The position numbers and the translations under genes were made by a program. From Dysgonamonadaceae bacterium (lineage in GTDB: Bacteria > Bacteroidota > Bacteroidia > Bacteroidales > Azobacteroidaceae), in the NCBI GenBank assembly GCA_031270075.1, contig JAISYG010000039.1, forward strand, positions 1 to 35,101: DNA of 35,101 nucleotides. The letters are read 5' to 3'. This document shows, piece by piece, positions 10,035-18,464 of this stretch (position 1 is the first letter of the stretch; every line of letters begins with the position of its first letter). The notes under the pieces are model-generated. The model searched no databases. It was given only the letters and a program-made list of their open reading frames with translations, and was not told where the DNA came from.

Positions 10035-10066
10035 CAATATTACGAATACATTTTCAATTCAGCAAA
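10035..10066 (-). promoter_or_regulatory. Promoter of nrdJ
   Basis: On the minus strand TTTG (10063-10066) is followed after 20 nt by TAATATTG (10035-10042), one mismatch from TAnnTTTG. The leader to the GTG start would be about 50 nt and includes the small palindrome GAGATNATCTC at 10011-10021. Confidence 0.5.
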
Positions 10067-10095
10067 TATTTTCAGAAAATAGTTAAGAATTTTTC

Positions 10096-10179
10096 AAAAG
10101 TTTTCCAAAATATTTTTTATTTACATAGTAATCAGATAAATAAAATTTCAAGTATAGTTAAAAGTTTTCCAAAATATTT
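10096..10179. repeat. 20-bp direct repeat, two copies
   Basis: AAAAGTTTTCCAAAATATTT occurs at 10096-10115 and again at 10160-10179, 64 bp apart. Each copy is preceded by ATAGTTAA, with an extra 9 bp in the first. The second copy runs into the last codons of the P-type ATPase gene. The 9979-10177 gap otherwise holds only the nrdJ promoter and AT-rich DNA. Confidence 0.75.
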
Positions 10180-12061
10180 ATCGAGAAGAAGACAAGCGTA
10201 GACTAATCAGAATCACAGCCAAAGTTACACCCACATCGGCGGTAATCGCTAATACCAAATTACTGTATCCGAAAAAAGCCAACAAAATAAAAATGATTTT
10301 TACGGCAATTGCCCCAAACGTATTCCGTTGAATGGTTTTTACCGTTTTTCTCGCCAAGCGAATCAGCCAAGGAATAAGGGATAAATTATCGTTCATCAGG
10401 GCGATGTCGGCAATTTCGATGGCCGTATCGCTACCGGCGGCACCCATGGCAATACCTACGGTCGAAGCGGCCAAAGCGGGAGCATCGTTTACGCCGTCGC
10501 CCACCATCGCCACGGAAGAGTAATGTTGTTGCAATTCCCTGATTTTTTCCGCTTTATCCTGAGGAAGCAACCCGCCGGAAACATTCCGGATATGCACCTG
10601 TTGAGCCACGTAGCGGGCGGCTTGGGGATTATCGCCGGTAATCATCACGGTTTCTACGCCTTGCTCCTGCAAACTGCAGATAGCTTGAGCGCTGTCGGGT
10701 TTGATTTCGTCCGTCAGGCCGATAACTCCTTTGATTTTTTCTTCGCAACAAACAATGACCGATGTTTTACCCTGTTCCGACAAAGATGCAATGATAGCCC
10801 TAATTTCTTCGCTTACGTGCCGGTATTTCGCAATAAAATCCAATTTACCGACCAGCACCATTTGGTCGTTACAAACGATGCAGCGCGATTTGGCGCCCTC
10901 ACCGACTACGCTTTCAAACGCCCGGACTTCATGAGGAGTAAAACCTTCCCGTTTCGATGCGTCGACAATCGCTTGAGCCAAGGGATGTTCGGAAAACAAC
11001 TCCGTTCCGGCACCGCAACCCAGGAGTTCGGCCCGGTCGTTTCCATTCAGCGGAATAACGTCCGATACAATGGGTTTCCCATAGGTGATGGTTCGTGTTT
11101 TATCCAATCCGACGGCGCGGACAGTTGCCAGTGATTCGAGGAACTTTCCACCCTTAATCAGGGCGCCCTTCGACGACGCACTGCCTATCGCCGCATAAAT
11201 CGCCACCGGTGTAGAAATCACCAAAGCGCAAGGACAGGAAATAACCAGCAAAGTAATTGCCTGACGCAACCAATGGTGAAAATCTTGATGCAAAACAAAA
11301 ACCGGAATCACGATCAATAAGACAGCCGAAAGAATAATGACCGGCGTATAAATCGTCGCAAATTTTTCAATGAATTTTTGCGAACCGGACGGATTGTCTT
11401 GCAGGCTCTCGGTCAGTTCGATGATTTTGGAAAAAGTCGAATCCTTGTATTCCTTGCTTGTCCGGATTTCAATGAATCCGCTTTTATTCCACGTTCCGGC
11501 AAAAACGGTATCGCCCGGAATTTTCGTAGCCGGAATCGGTTCACCGGTAATCGGCGATTCGTCTACGGAGGTTTCGCCGTTCTCCACCGTCCCGTCCAAC
11601 GGAATCTGGTCGTGCGGTTTCACTTGAATCAGCGTTCCCGCCCGGACTTCCTCAATCGGAATATGCTCGCCGGTTTCTTTGATTAAAGCGGTTTTGGGAG
11701 CGCTGCTAATCAATTGATCGACCGCCGAGAGGCTGTTTTCGATTCCAATGTCCTCCAACTTCTCGCCTAAAACATAGAGCACGATTACAATTGTAGCTTC
11801 AGGATATTCTCCGAGATAGAAAGCGGCAACGACGGCAATAAGCATCAACAGGTTAATGCTGCCGAAATTCAATCGCACCAGCGATTGCAATCCGTTCCAA
11901 AGCACCTCGCGTCCAACAATCAAGACAAACAGACCGAAAATAACCGGTGCATAAGGATGCGGAATATGTATCCCCGTAAGGGAAAGGATTTCCAGTACGA
12001 CGGCCAAAATAACAGCTGCCAGTAAATAACGGAACTTCTTATCGTGTAAAGGAAGTTTCAT
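10178..12061 (-). CDS. P1B-type heavy-metal ATPase (Zn/Cd/Pb exporter type)
   Basis: An inner-membrane pump expected to expel divalent soft metals. The 627-residue protein has the A-domain motif ITGEPIP, the membrane CPC site (C276-P-C278), the soft-metal HP motif in SEHPLAQAI, the nucleotide motif GDGVNDAPA, and ADVG (D609) in the last membrane segment, which marks the Zn/Cd/Pb subgroup. It lacks an N-terminal HMA metal-binding domain. The phosphorylation motif reads DKTRT (D320-T324) instead of the near-invariant DKTGT. Catalytic D320 is present, but the Gly-to-Arg change could impair turnover. I chose the ATG at 12061; one at 12088 is also in frame, but a -7 promoter element lies between them. 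Confidence 0.9.
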   Translation of the reverse strand: MKLPLHDKKFRYLLAAVILAVVLEILSLTGIHIPHPYAPVIFGLFVLIVGREVLWNGLQSLVRLNFGSINLLMLIAVVAAFYLGEYPEATIVIVLYVLGEKLEDIGIENSLSAVDQLISSAPKTALIKETGEHIPIEEVRAGTLIQVKPHDQIPLDGTVENGETSVDESPITGEPIPATKIPGDTVFAGTWNKSGFIEIRTSKEYKDSTFSKIIELTESLQDNPSGSQKFIEKFATIYTPVIILSAVLLIVIPVFVLHQDFHHWLRQAITLLVISCPCALVISTPVAIYAAIGSASSKGALIKGGKFLESLATVRAVGLDKTRTITYGKPIVSDVIPLNGNDRAELLGCGAGTELFSEHPLAQAIVDASKREGFTPHEVRAFESVVGEGAKSRCIVCNDQMVLVGKLDFIAKYRHVSEEIRAIIASLSEQGKTSVIVCCEEKIKGVIGLTDEIKPDSAQAICSLQEQGVETVMITGDNPQAARYVAQQVHIRNVSGGLLPQDKAEKIRELQQHYSSVAMVGDGVNDAPALAASTVGIAMGAAGSDTAIEIADIALMNDNLSLIPWLIRLARKTVKTIQRNTFGAIAVKIIFILLAFFGYSNLVLAITADVGVTLAVILISLRLSSSR

Positions 12062-12065
12062 ACGG

Positions 12066-12073
12066 CAAAGATA
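12066..12073 (-). promoter_or_regulatory. Promoter -7 element of the P-type ATPase gene
   Basis: The minus strand reads TATCTTTG, ending only 4 nt before the ATG at 12061. Transcription would begin at or next to the start codon, giving a leaderless or nearly leaderless mRNA. There is no clear -33 element, so a chance match is possible. Confidence 0.45.
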
Positions 12074-12094
12074 GGAATTTTCAATCATAGTTAT

Positions 12095-12102
12095 TATCTT
12101 TG
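12095..12102 (+). promoter_or_regulatory. Promoter -7 element of the TlpA-PBP operon
   Basis: TATCTTTG on the plus strand, about 33 nt before the ATG at 12136. It is back to back with the minus-strand element at 12066-12073. No clear -33 TTTG. Confidence 0.55.
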
Positions 12103-12135
12103 TAACCTGAATTTTTATATTATTTTCAAAGCAAA

Positions 12136-12972
12136 ATGAAAAAAGCAGTTTATATCCTGGGAATTATATTCCTCTCTGTTTCTTGTCAAAAGAAAGTAAC
12201 GTCAGTCGATTACTATCAAATCGCATTGGAAAGTGAAGCACGCCTCGATTCGATTGAGGCCGAATACAATAAACTGGTCGAAAGCGGCGCTGTCGATTCC
12301 GTTATTGCCGCTCAGTTAGACAGCGCATGGGATGTGCAATACGAAGAGGTGAAAGCCGATTACGCACAATTTTTTGAACATCACATCAACGATTCCATCG
12401 GGCAGGCTCTATTTGCCGGTACCCCTTGGGGACAACGCCGGTTGACCATCGAACAATTGGAGGCCATTTTGGCTCAAGCCGGACCCGAATTGAAAACGAC
12501 CGACCTCTATCAATCGGCATCCGAACGTTTAGACAGGATGAAACTGACCGCCGTAGGCACTCACTTTCAGGAAATTGTCGCTTCGTCGCCCGATGGCAAA
12601 GAAGCGAAACTATCCGATTATGCCGGAAAAGGAAAATATGTCTTGTTGGATTTCTGGGCCAGTTGGTGTCCGCCCTGCCGCCGAGAAATGCCTGCTTTAG
12701 TCGAACTATACAATACCTATAAAGACAAAAATTTAGAAATCGTAGGTTACTCCTTAGATAAAGATGTGAAATCGTGGAAAACAGGAATTACGGAATTGCA
12801 GATTACCTGGCCCCAATTATCCGATTGCTCGTACTGGCAATCCGTACCCGTACAAACATACAATATTCAAGGCATTCCTAACACAATTCTAATTGATACA
12901 CAAGGCATTATTATCGCAAAAGGGTTACGTGGGGAAAAATTAGCCCGAAAACTTCAGGAATTGCTTCAATAA
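12136..12972 (+). CDS. TlpA-like thioredoxin-fold lipoprotein
   Basis: A 278-residue envelope lipoprotein: the signal peptide ends in the lipobox LSVSC with C17 as the likely lipidated residue. Residues about 20-140 form a helical, acidic region with no motif I recognise. The C-terminal half is a TlpA/ResA-type thioredoxin domain with the redox pair C178-P-P-C181 in DFWASWCPPCRREMP, and the cis-proline region near NIQGIPNTILID. Such proteins reduce or exchange disulfides outside the cytoplasm. The penicillin-binding protein gene follows after 28 nt, probably in the same transcript; a role in keeping an envelope partner reduced is possible but is inference. Confidence 0.88.
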   Translation: MKKAVYILGIIFLSVSCQKKVTSVDYYQIALESEARLDSIEAEYNKLVESGAVDSVIAAQLDSAWDVQYEEVKADYAQFFEHHINDSIGQALFAGTPWGQRRLTIEQLEAILAQAGPELKTTDLYQSASERLDRMKLTAVGTHFQEIVASSPDGKEAKLSDYAGKGKYVLLDFWASWCPPCRREMPALVELYNTYKDKNLEIVGYSLDKDVKSWKTGITELQITWPQLSDCSYWQSVPVQTYNIQGIPNTILIDTQGIIIAKGLRGEKLARKLQELLQ

Positions 12973-13000
12973 AAAAGATTGTACCGAACAGCTGTAAATA

Positions 13001-15355
13001 ATGGCAAAAAAGAATAACACTCGTCAAAAAAAATTTGTACGATTCTTTTGGACAACATTCGGAGTTATCCTTGTTTTCGTTTTCCTATTTTTCCTGATGA
13101 TAGCGTGTGGCCGGATAGGTTATATGCCTCCTGTAGAAGATTTGGAAAACCCGATCGATAAATACGCTTCCCGTATCGTGTCGGCCGACATGAAAACCAT
13201 GGGAACCTACGCTCACAGCAAGGACAACCGTATTTATATCAATTATAAGGAACTCTCTCCGGCCATTATCCACGCATTGATTGCCACGGAAGACGCCCGT
13301 TTCATGGAACATTCGGGTATCGACGCCTACGCTTTGATGCGAGCCGTTATCAAACGGGGATTGCTGTTTCAAAAAAGTGGTGGCGGCGGAAGCACAATTT
13401 CCCAACAATTAGCTAAATTACTATATACGGAACGTGCAGCCAGCGTACAAGAACGTCTGCTCCAAAAACCCATCGAATGGGTAATCGCTGTTCAATTGGA
13501 ACGATATTATACGAAAGAGGAAATCATCAATATGTATCTCAACAAATTTGATTTTCTGTATAATGCTGTGGGTATCCAATCGGCATGCTGGGTATATTTC
13601 GGAAAATTGCCGAAAGAGGTATCGGTTGAAGAAGCCGCTACCCTCATCGGCATGTGCAAAAATCCTTCGTATTATAATCCGTTGCGACACACAGAACGCA
13701 CACGAGGCAGGCGAAACGTAGTGTTGGATTTAATGCAAGAACATGGTTATATTTCTCGTGAACAATGTCTTTTGCTGAAAGAATCGCCCTTGGTTCTCAA
13801 TTATCATAAAATAGACCACACAGAAGGCATCGCCCCCTATTTCAGGGAATATTTGCGGCTGATGATGATTGCTAAAAAGCCGGAACGCAGGAATTATCCC
13901 ACCACCTCCTATTACCGCTACGTTGAAGATTCGCTGGCTTGGGAAAATAACCCGCTCTACGGCTGGTGCAATAAAAACAAAAAAGCCGACGGCTCGAATT
14001 ACAATATTTACACCGATGGTCTGCAAATCTATACAACCATCGATTCCCGTATGCAAACCTACGCCGAACAGGCAGTAACGGAACATATAGGCGGTTATTT
14101 ACAACCGGCTTTTTTCAGGGAAAAAGCGAAAAGTTCAACTGCACCCTACTCCCGTTCGCTAAGTAAAGCCGATGTGAATAAAATCCTGGAACGGACAATG
14201 AAACAAACCGACCGGTACCGCGCCTTAAAGAAGGCGGACAAGTCGGCGCAAGAAATCCGGAACGACTTCAATACGCCGGTCGAAATGCAGGTTTTTTCGT
14301 GGCAAGGACTAAAAGACACGATTATGTCGCCGATGGATTCCATCCGCTACATGAAAATGTTTCTCCGCACCGGGTTTATGGCTATGGATACGCATTCGGG
14401 AACAATCAAGGCATACGTAGGAGGCATTGATTACAAGCATTTCCAATACGATATGGTGAGTATGGGTAAGCGTCAGGTCGGCTCGACCATCAAACCCTAC
14501 TTATATTCGTTAGCGATGGAAAGCGGGTTCTCGCCTTGTAATGAAGTATTGCATGTAGAACAAACGTTGGTGACGGAAACCGGCGAACCCTGGACACCCA
14601 GAAATACGGTTAAAACCCATATCGGCGAAAAGGTTACTCTTCGTTGGGGGCTTCAACAGTCCGATAACTGGATTTCGGCTTACCTGATGGGGCAGTTAAG
14701 TCCTTATGCTTTCAAGAATATGCTGATTTCTTCTTTCGGGTTTTCCGAGCCGATAGACCCTGTCCTTTCCTTGTGTTTAGGTCCTTGCGAAGTTTCGGTA
14801 AAAGAAATGGTTTCGGGCTATTCCACTTTTGCCAATGGGGGTATCCGGGTCGATCCTTTGTTCGTTAACCGGATTGAAGACAAGAACGGAAATATCATTG
14901 CCTCTTTTCCTTCTAAAATACACGAAGCAATCACAGAAGATGCTAATTATAAAATGCTAAGCATGTTGCGCAGTGTAGTCGATGGCGGAACTGCCGGCGG
15001 GATGCGTACCCGTCAGGGAATAACAGCTCCTATGGGCGGAAAAACCGGAACAACCAACAATAATTCCGACTGCTGGTTCATGGGATTTACTCCTTCGCTG
15101 ATTGGCGGATGTTGGGTCGGCGGCGATGACCCCGATATTCATTTCGATTCGATGAACGAGGGACAAGGCGCCCGCGCCGCTATGCCGATCATGGGCATCT
15201 TCCTAAAAAAACTATTTGCCGACCCGCAATTGGGTTATTCGCCGACCGAGCCATTTATCGTTCCGGAAAAGTATGGCGATCCTTGCCGTTCTACGCGGGA
15301 AATAATAGATGAATCCAATTATTCGCCCGGAGTGATGGACGATATTTTTAATTGA
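13001..15355 (+). CDS. Class A penicillin-binding protein (PBP1A type)
   Basis: A bifunctional peptidoglycan synthase of 784 residues anchored by one N-terminal helix (about 15-35). The glycosyltransferase (GT51) domain shows E97 in EDARFMEHSG, GGSTISQQLAK at 129-139, and the ERYYTKEEIINMYLN motif. The transpeptidase domain shows S495-T-I-K498 (acyl-serine SxxK), S554-D-N556 (SxN) and K681-T-G (KTG). All catalytic motifs are intact, so it should both polymerise glycan strands and cross-link peptides, and bind beta-lactams. It is downstream of the thioredoxin-like lipoprotein gene and 59 nt before a small outer-membrane protein gene. Confidence 0.95.
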   Translation: MAKKNNTRQKKFVRFFWTTFGVILVFVFLFFLMIACGRIGYMPPVEDLENPIDKYASRIVSADMKTMGTYAHSKDNRIYINYKELSPAIIHALIATEDARFMEHSGIDAYALMRAVIKRGLLFQKSGGGGSTISQQLAKLLYTERAASVQERLLQKPIEWVIAVQLERYYTKEEIINMYLNKFDFLYNAVGIQSACWVYFGKLPKEVSVEEAATLIGMCKNPSYYNPLRHTERTRGRRNVVLDLMQEHGYISREQCLLLKESPLVLNYHKIDHTEGIAPYFREYLRLMMIAKKPERRNYPTTSYYRYVEDSLAWENNPLYGWCNKNKKADGSNYNIYTDGLQIYTTIDSRMQTYAEQAVTEHIGGYLQPAFFREKAKSSTAPYSRSLSKADVNKILERTMKQTDRYRALKKADKSAQEIRNDFNTPVEMQVFSWQGLKDTIMSPMDSIRYMKMFLRTGFMAMDTHSGTIKAYVGGIDYKHFQYDMVSMGKRQVGSTIKPYLYSLAMESGFSPCNEVLHVEQTLVTETGEPWTPRNTVKTHIGEKVTLRWGLQQSDNWISAYLMGQLSPYAFKNMLISSFGFSEPIDPVLSLCLGPCEVSVKEMVSGYSTFANGGIRVDPLFVNRIEDKNGNIIASFPSKIHEAITEDANYKMLSMLRSVVDGGTAGGMRTRQGITAPMGGKTGTTNNNSDCWFMGFTPSLIGGCWVGGDDPDIHFDSMNEGQGARAAMPIMGIFLKKLFADPQLGYSPTEPFIVPEKYGDPCRSTREIIDESNYSPGVMDDIFN

Positions 15356-15414
15356 ATTTTTGAATGATACTTATTATTAATAATTATTTTATCCGTATAA
15401 CATTAAAACAATAA

Positions 15415-15939
15415 ATGAAAATGAAAAAAGCGATTGTTATTTTAGGGTTAGTCTTCTCTGCCGCTGTTCAGGTACACGCTCAGGCCGGCGATTTATATGG
15501 TGGATTACAGGGTGGTTATGCCACTTATTATAAAGCTCCTCTTTATGGTTTAAATCTGTCGTACAATATATCCGATCCCTTGCAAATCAGTCTGACGGGA
15601 TTAATGAATCCCAACATTATCAAGGCCGTAGATTACAATCACACATTGAAAGAAAATTTGCAATTATATTCCACCAACTTAGACATACGTCTTTTCCTGA
15701 TTAATATGGAAATGTGGGCTACCGGACCTACATTAGGCGGTCAATACTTGTACATTAATAAAAAAGACAACCTCTTGGGCCCCGATAATTTGTTCGGATT
15801 CAATATCGGATGGCACCTTCAAATAAATATGACCGACAATCTCCGCATAAATGGTGGCTGGCGTTACAGTTCCATCAAGGATAGCGACAGTTACAATTTG
15901 TTCTATATAGGTATCGGCTACGCCTTTAATCTATTCTAA
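15415..15939 (+). CDS. Small predicted outer-membrane beta-barrel protein
   Basis: I do not recognise a named family. The 174-residue protein has a clear signal peptide (lysine-rich start, hydrophobic core, cleavage after VHAQ near residue 23). The mature part alternates short amphipathic strands with turns: GGLQGGYATYYKAPLYGLNLSY, LYSTNLDIRLFLINMEMWA and FYIGIGYAFNLF. It ends in an aromatic residue, as outer-membrane barrels do, and would fit an 8-stranded barrel. A second in-frame ATG is at 15421. Its last 9 nt overlap the 3' end of the convergent glycosyltransferase gene. Confidence 0.7.
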   Translation: MKMKKAIVILGLVFSAAVQVHAQAGDLYGGLQGGYATYYKAPLYGLNLSYNISDPLQISLTGLMNPNIIKAVDYNHTLKENLQLYSTNLDIRLFLINMEMWATGPTLGGQYLYINKKDNLLGPDNLFGFNIGWHLQINMTDNLRINGGWRYSSIKDSDSYNLFYIGIGYAFNLF

Positions 15940-16881
15940 TTCCTCGGCAACGGCATACTGGTTTCTTTCCGGAGCATTGCGGGTAATTAATTCCCCGATG
16001 AATCCGGCAAGGAACAATTGTGTACCGATAATCATGCAAGCTAATGCGATGTAAAAATAAGGCATAGTCGTAATGAGCGACGCGGGAATGCCTTTGTACA
16101 ACGCATAAGCTTTCATTCCGCCGACCACCAATACGGACAAAAAACCGATTAAGAACATCAGACTACCTATCAAGCCAAAAAAATGCATGGGTTTTTTCCC
16201 GAATTTCGATAAAAACCACAGTGTAAACAAATCGAGGTAGCCATTGGTAAAACGGCTTAATCCGAATTTAGTATGACCGTATTTCCGGGCTTGGTGTTGC
16301 ACCACTTTTTCGCCGATACGGGTAAATCCGGCATTTTTCGCCAGAAATGGAATCCAGCGATGCATATCGTTATAGATTTCGATGTTTGTAACTACGTTTT
16401 TATCATATGCTTTCAATCCGCAGTTGAAATCGTGGAGTTTAATTCCCGAAAAAGCGCGGGCGGTAGCGTTGAACAACTTGGTTGGAAGCGTTTTGGTAAC
16501 AGGGTCGTAACGTTTCTTTTTCCAGCCGGAAACCAACTGGTAGTTATCGTCCTTAATCATACGGTAAAGTTCGGGAATTTCATCGGGATTATCTTGCAGG
16601 TCGGCATCCATCGTAATCACCACATCGCCGCGGGTTTTCCGGAAAGCCGTATGCAAGGCAGGCGATTTGCCATAATTGCGTTGGAAACGAACGCCTCGTA
16701 TTTCCGGATGTTTCCGGTGCAAATCTTTGATTACTTCCCATGAACGATCCGTACTGCCATCGTCCACAAAAATAATTTCATACGAAAATTTTTCACGCTC
16801 CATTACCCCTTGTATCCATTCGTACAATTCGGGTAACGACTCCGCTTCATTCAATAAAGGAATCACAATCGAAATATCCAT
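15931..16881 (-). CDS. Family 2 glycosyltransferase (polyprenyl-phosphate sugar transferase, DPM/GtrB-like)
   Basis: A 316-residue membrane enzyme expected to transfer a sugar from a nucleotide donor to undecaprenyl phosphate on the cytoplasmic face. The GT-A domain begins SIVIPLLNEAESLPEL, with FVDDGSTDRSWE (D40, D41) and the metal-binding D92-A-D94 in MDADLQDNPDE. QARKYGHTKFGLSRF near 197-211 is typical of the DPM/GtrB group. Two C-terminal membrane helices follow (about 232-256 and 274-298). The frame extends to a TTG at 16902, but the ATG at 16881 starts exactly at the family N-terminus. The sugar cannot be told from the sequence. Confidence 0.92.
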   Translation of the reverse strand: MDISIVIPLLNEAESLPELYEWIQGVMEREKFSYEIIFVDDGSTDRSWEVIKDLHRKHPEIRGVRFQRNYGKSPALHTAFRKTRGDVVITMDADLQDNPDEIPELYRMIKDDNYQLVSGWKKKRYDPVTKTLPTKLFNATARAFSGIKLHDFNCGLKAYDKNVVTNIEIYNDMHRWIPFLAKNAGFTRIGEKVVQHQARKYGHTKFGLSRFTNGYLDLFTLWFLSKFGKKPMHFFGLIGSLMFLIGFLSVLVVGGMKAYALYKGIPASLITTMPYFYIALACMIIGTQLFLAGFIGELITRNAPERNQYAVAEELE

Positions 16882-16909
16882 TGTTTTATTTACAAATGTC
16901 AATTACTTG

Positions 16910-16917
16910 CAAAGGTA
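16910..16917 (-). promoter_or_regulatory. Promoter -7 element of the glycosyltransferase gene
   Basis: The minus strand reads TACCTTTG about 28 nt before the ATG at 16881. The -33 position has no TTTG. Confidence 0.5.
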
Positions 16918-16926
16918 GAATTTTCT

Positions 16927-16957
16927 TTTGAAAAAAACGAAAAAAGGTGTATTTTTG
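16927..16957 (+). promoter_or_regulatory. Promoter of the nitronate monooxygenase-like gene
   Basis: TTTG (16927-16930), exactly 19 nt, then TATTTTTG (16950-16957): a full match to the Bacteroidota consensus. The ATG at 16984 follows a leader of about 20 nt. Confidence 0.75.
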
Positions 16958-16983
16958 TATCCTAAAACAGTCAAGGAACACAC

Positions 16984-17922
16984 ATGAATAGAATTTGCCA
17001 ATTATTTGGAATCGATCACCCGATTGTTCAAGGGGGAATGGTTTGGTGCAGCGGATGGCGTTTGGCTTCGGCCGTAAGCGCCTCCGGAGGATTGGGTTTG
17101 CTGGGCGCCGGCTCGATGCATCCGGAAACGCTTCGCGAACACATTCAAAAATGCCGGGCGGCTACCGGAAAGCCGTTTGGAGTGAACATCCCTTTGATGT
17201 ATCCGGAAATGGAAACCATTATGCAATTAATTGTCGAAGAAGAAATTAAAATTGTTTTTACTTCTGCAGGAAATCCCAAGACATGGACAAAGTTTCTGAA
17301 AGACCACGGCATCACGGTTGCCCATGTAATAAGTAGCTCCAAATTTGCCGTGAAATGCGAAGAAGCCGGCGTCGACGCTGTTGTCGCCGAAGGTTTTGAA
17401 GCCGGCGGACATAACGGACGGGAAGAAACGACTACGCTTTGCCTGATTCCCGCCGTTCGCCGGTCTACTACACTCCCGTTATTGGCGGCAGGCGGCATTG
17501 CCACGGGCGAGGCTTTGTTAGCGGTTCAAGCATTGGGTGCGGAAGGAGCGCAAATCGGCACCCGTTTCGCTCTGACCAAAGAAAGTTCGGCCCACGAAAA
17601 TTTCAAGCAATTATGCCTGAGTCTGAATGAAGGCGATACCAAACTGTTGCTGAAAAAACTGTCGCCCACCCGTTTGGCAAAAGGAACGTTTATGACCGCC
17701 GTCGAGAAAGCTGAAAACCAGGGCGCCCCGGTGGAAGAACTGAAAGATTTGCTGGGACGGGGACGCGCCAAGAAAGGCATTTTTGAAGGCGACCTGCAGG
17801 AGGGGGAACTGGAAATCGGACAAATCGCTTCCCTTTTCTCCGAAATGCAATCGGTAGAGGAAGTAATGAATGAAATTATCGGGGAATACCACGCAAGAAA
17901 AGCGGATCTGTGCAAGATATGA
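16984..17922 (+). CDS. Nitronate monooxygenase / FabK-like FMN oxidoreductase
   Basis: A 312-residue cytoplasmic TIM-barrel flavoprotein of the NPD/NMO superfamily. Visible FMN-binding features are HPIVQGGM near the N-terminus (12-19), GGHNG at 141-145, AAGGIATG at 168-175 and GTRF at 192-195. The family holds both nitronate monooxygenases, which detoxify propionate 3-nitronate, and FabK enoyl-ACP reductases of fatty-acid synthesis. These motifs are shared, so I cannot decide between them. The gene has its own strong promoter and stands alone, convergent with the chrA gene (17-nt gap). Bacteroidales usually carry FabI, which makes a detoxifying role a little more likely, but that is inference. 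Confidence 0.85.
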   Translation: MNRICQLFGIDHPIVQGGMVWCSGWRLASAVSASGGLGLLGAGSMHPETLREHIQKCRAATGKPFGVNIPLMYPEMETIMQLIVEEEIKIVFTSAGNPKTWTKFLKDHGITVAHVISSSKFAVKCEEAGVDAVVAEGFEAGGHNGREETTTLCLIPAVRRSTTLPLLAAGGIATGEALLAVQALGAEGAQIGTRFALTKESSAHENFKQLCLSLNEGDTKLLLKKLSPTRLAKGTFMTAVEKAENQGAPVEELKDLLGRGRAKKGIFEGDLQEGELEIGQIASLFSEMQSVEEVMNEIIGEYHARKADLCKI

Positions 17923-17939
17923 TTATCGGAACACCGCTT

Positions 17940-18464
17940 TCAATACAAAACCAGCCCCGCTATTCCGGCTAAAACAATCAGCAGGATGGGATGCATTCGG
18001 GTAAACATCGTGAGAAGAAAAGCGGCGCCGAAAATAACCAGGCTCTTGTAATCAGCAAAATTTTCCCTGTTCATCAATAGCAGAGCGGCGGCGGCAATCA
18101 GACCCGTTACCACCGGCCGCAAGCCTTTGAAAGCGTCGTTGACATACCGGTTGGCGCGAAACTTCCGGTAACTGCCTGCAATGCACAGCACGATGATAAA
18201 CGATGGCAAACAAACGGCAAAGGTGGTAACAAGGGCGCCCCAGACGCTGCCCGTAACCGTATAACCAATATAGGTGGCGGAGTTGATGCCTACAGGACCG
18301 GGCGTCATTTGGGAAATGGCTACAATATCGGTAAATTCGGCGGACGTGAGCCAGTGATGATGTTCTACTACTTCGTGCTGAATCAGCGATAACATAGCAT
18401 ACCCGCCTCCAAACCCAAAGAGGCCGATTTTGAAGTAAGTAACAAATAATTGCCAGTAAATCAC
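17940..18464 (-). CDS. chrA: Chromate transporter family protein, short form (second copy)
   Basis: A 174-residue membrane protein equal to one half of a long ChrA. The signature FKIGLFGFGGGYAML (11-25) and the following SLIQHEVVEHH and ISQMTPGPVGINSATYIGY segments are diagnostic. Short ChrA proteins usually occur as pairs and act together in chromate (or related oxyanion) export. The start is GTG, overlapping the antiporter stop in the string GTGA, so translation is probably coupled. It is the last gene of the run that begins at porP. The real substrate is often not chromate; the family name should be read loosely. Confidence 0.9.
   Translation of the reverse strand: MIYWQLFVTYFKIGLFGFGGGYAMLSLIQHEVVEHHHWLTSAEFTDIVAISQMTPGPVGINSATYIGYTVTGSVWGALVTTFAVCLPSFIIVLCIAGSYRKFRANRYVNDAFKGLRPVVTGLIAAAALLLMNRENFADYKSLVIFGAAFLLTMFTRMHPILLIVLAGIAGLVLY

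Noticed and set aside
15931-15939. 9-nt tail-to-tail overlap of the outer-membrane protein and glycosyltransferase genes as a sign of a frameshift
   Set aside because: Both stops are in natural places for their protein ends, and short convergent overlaps are common.
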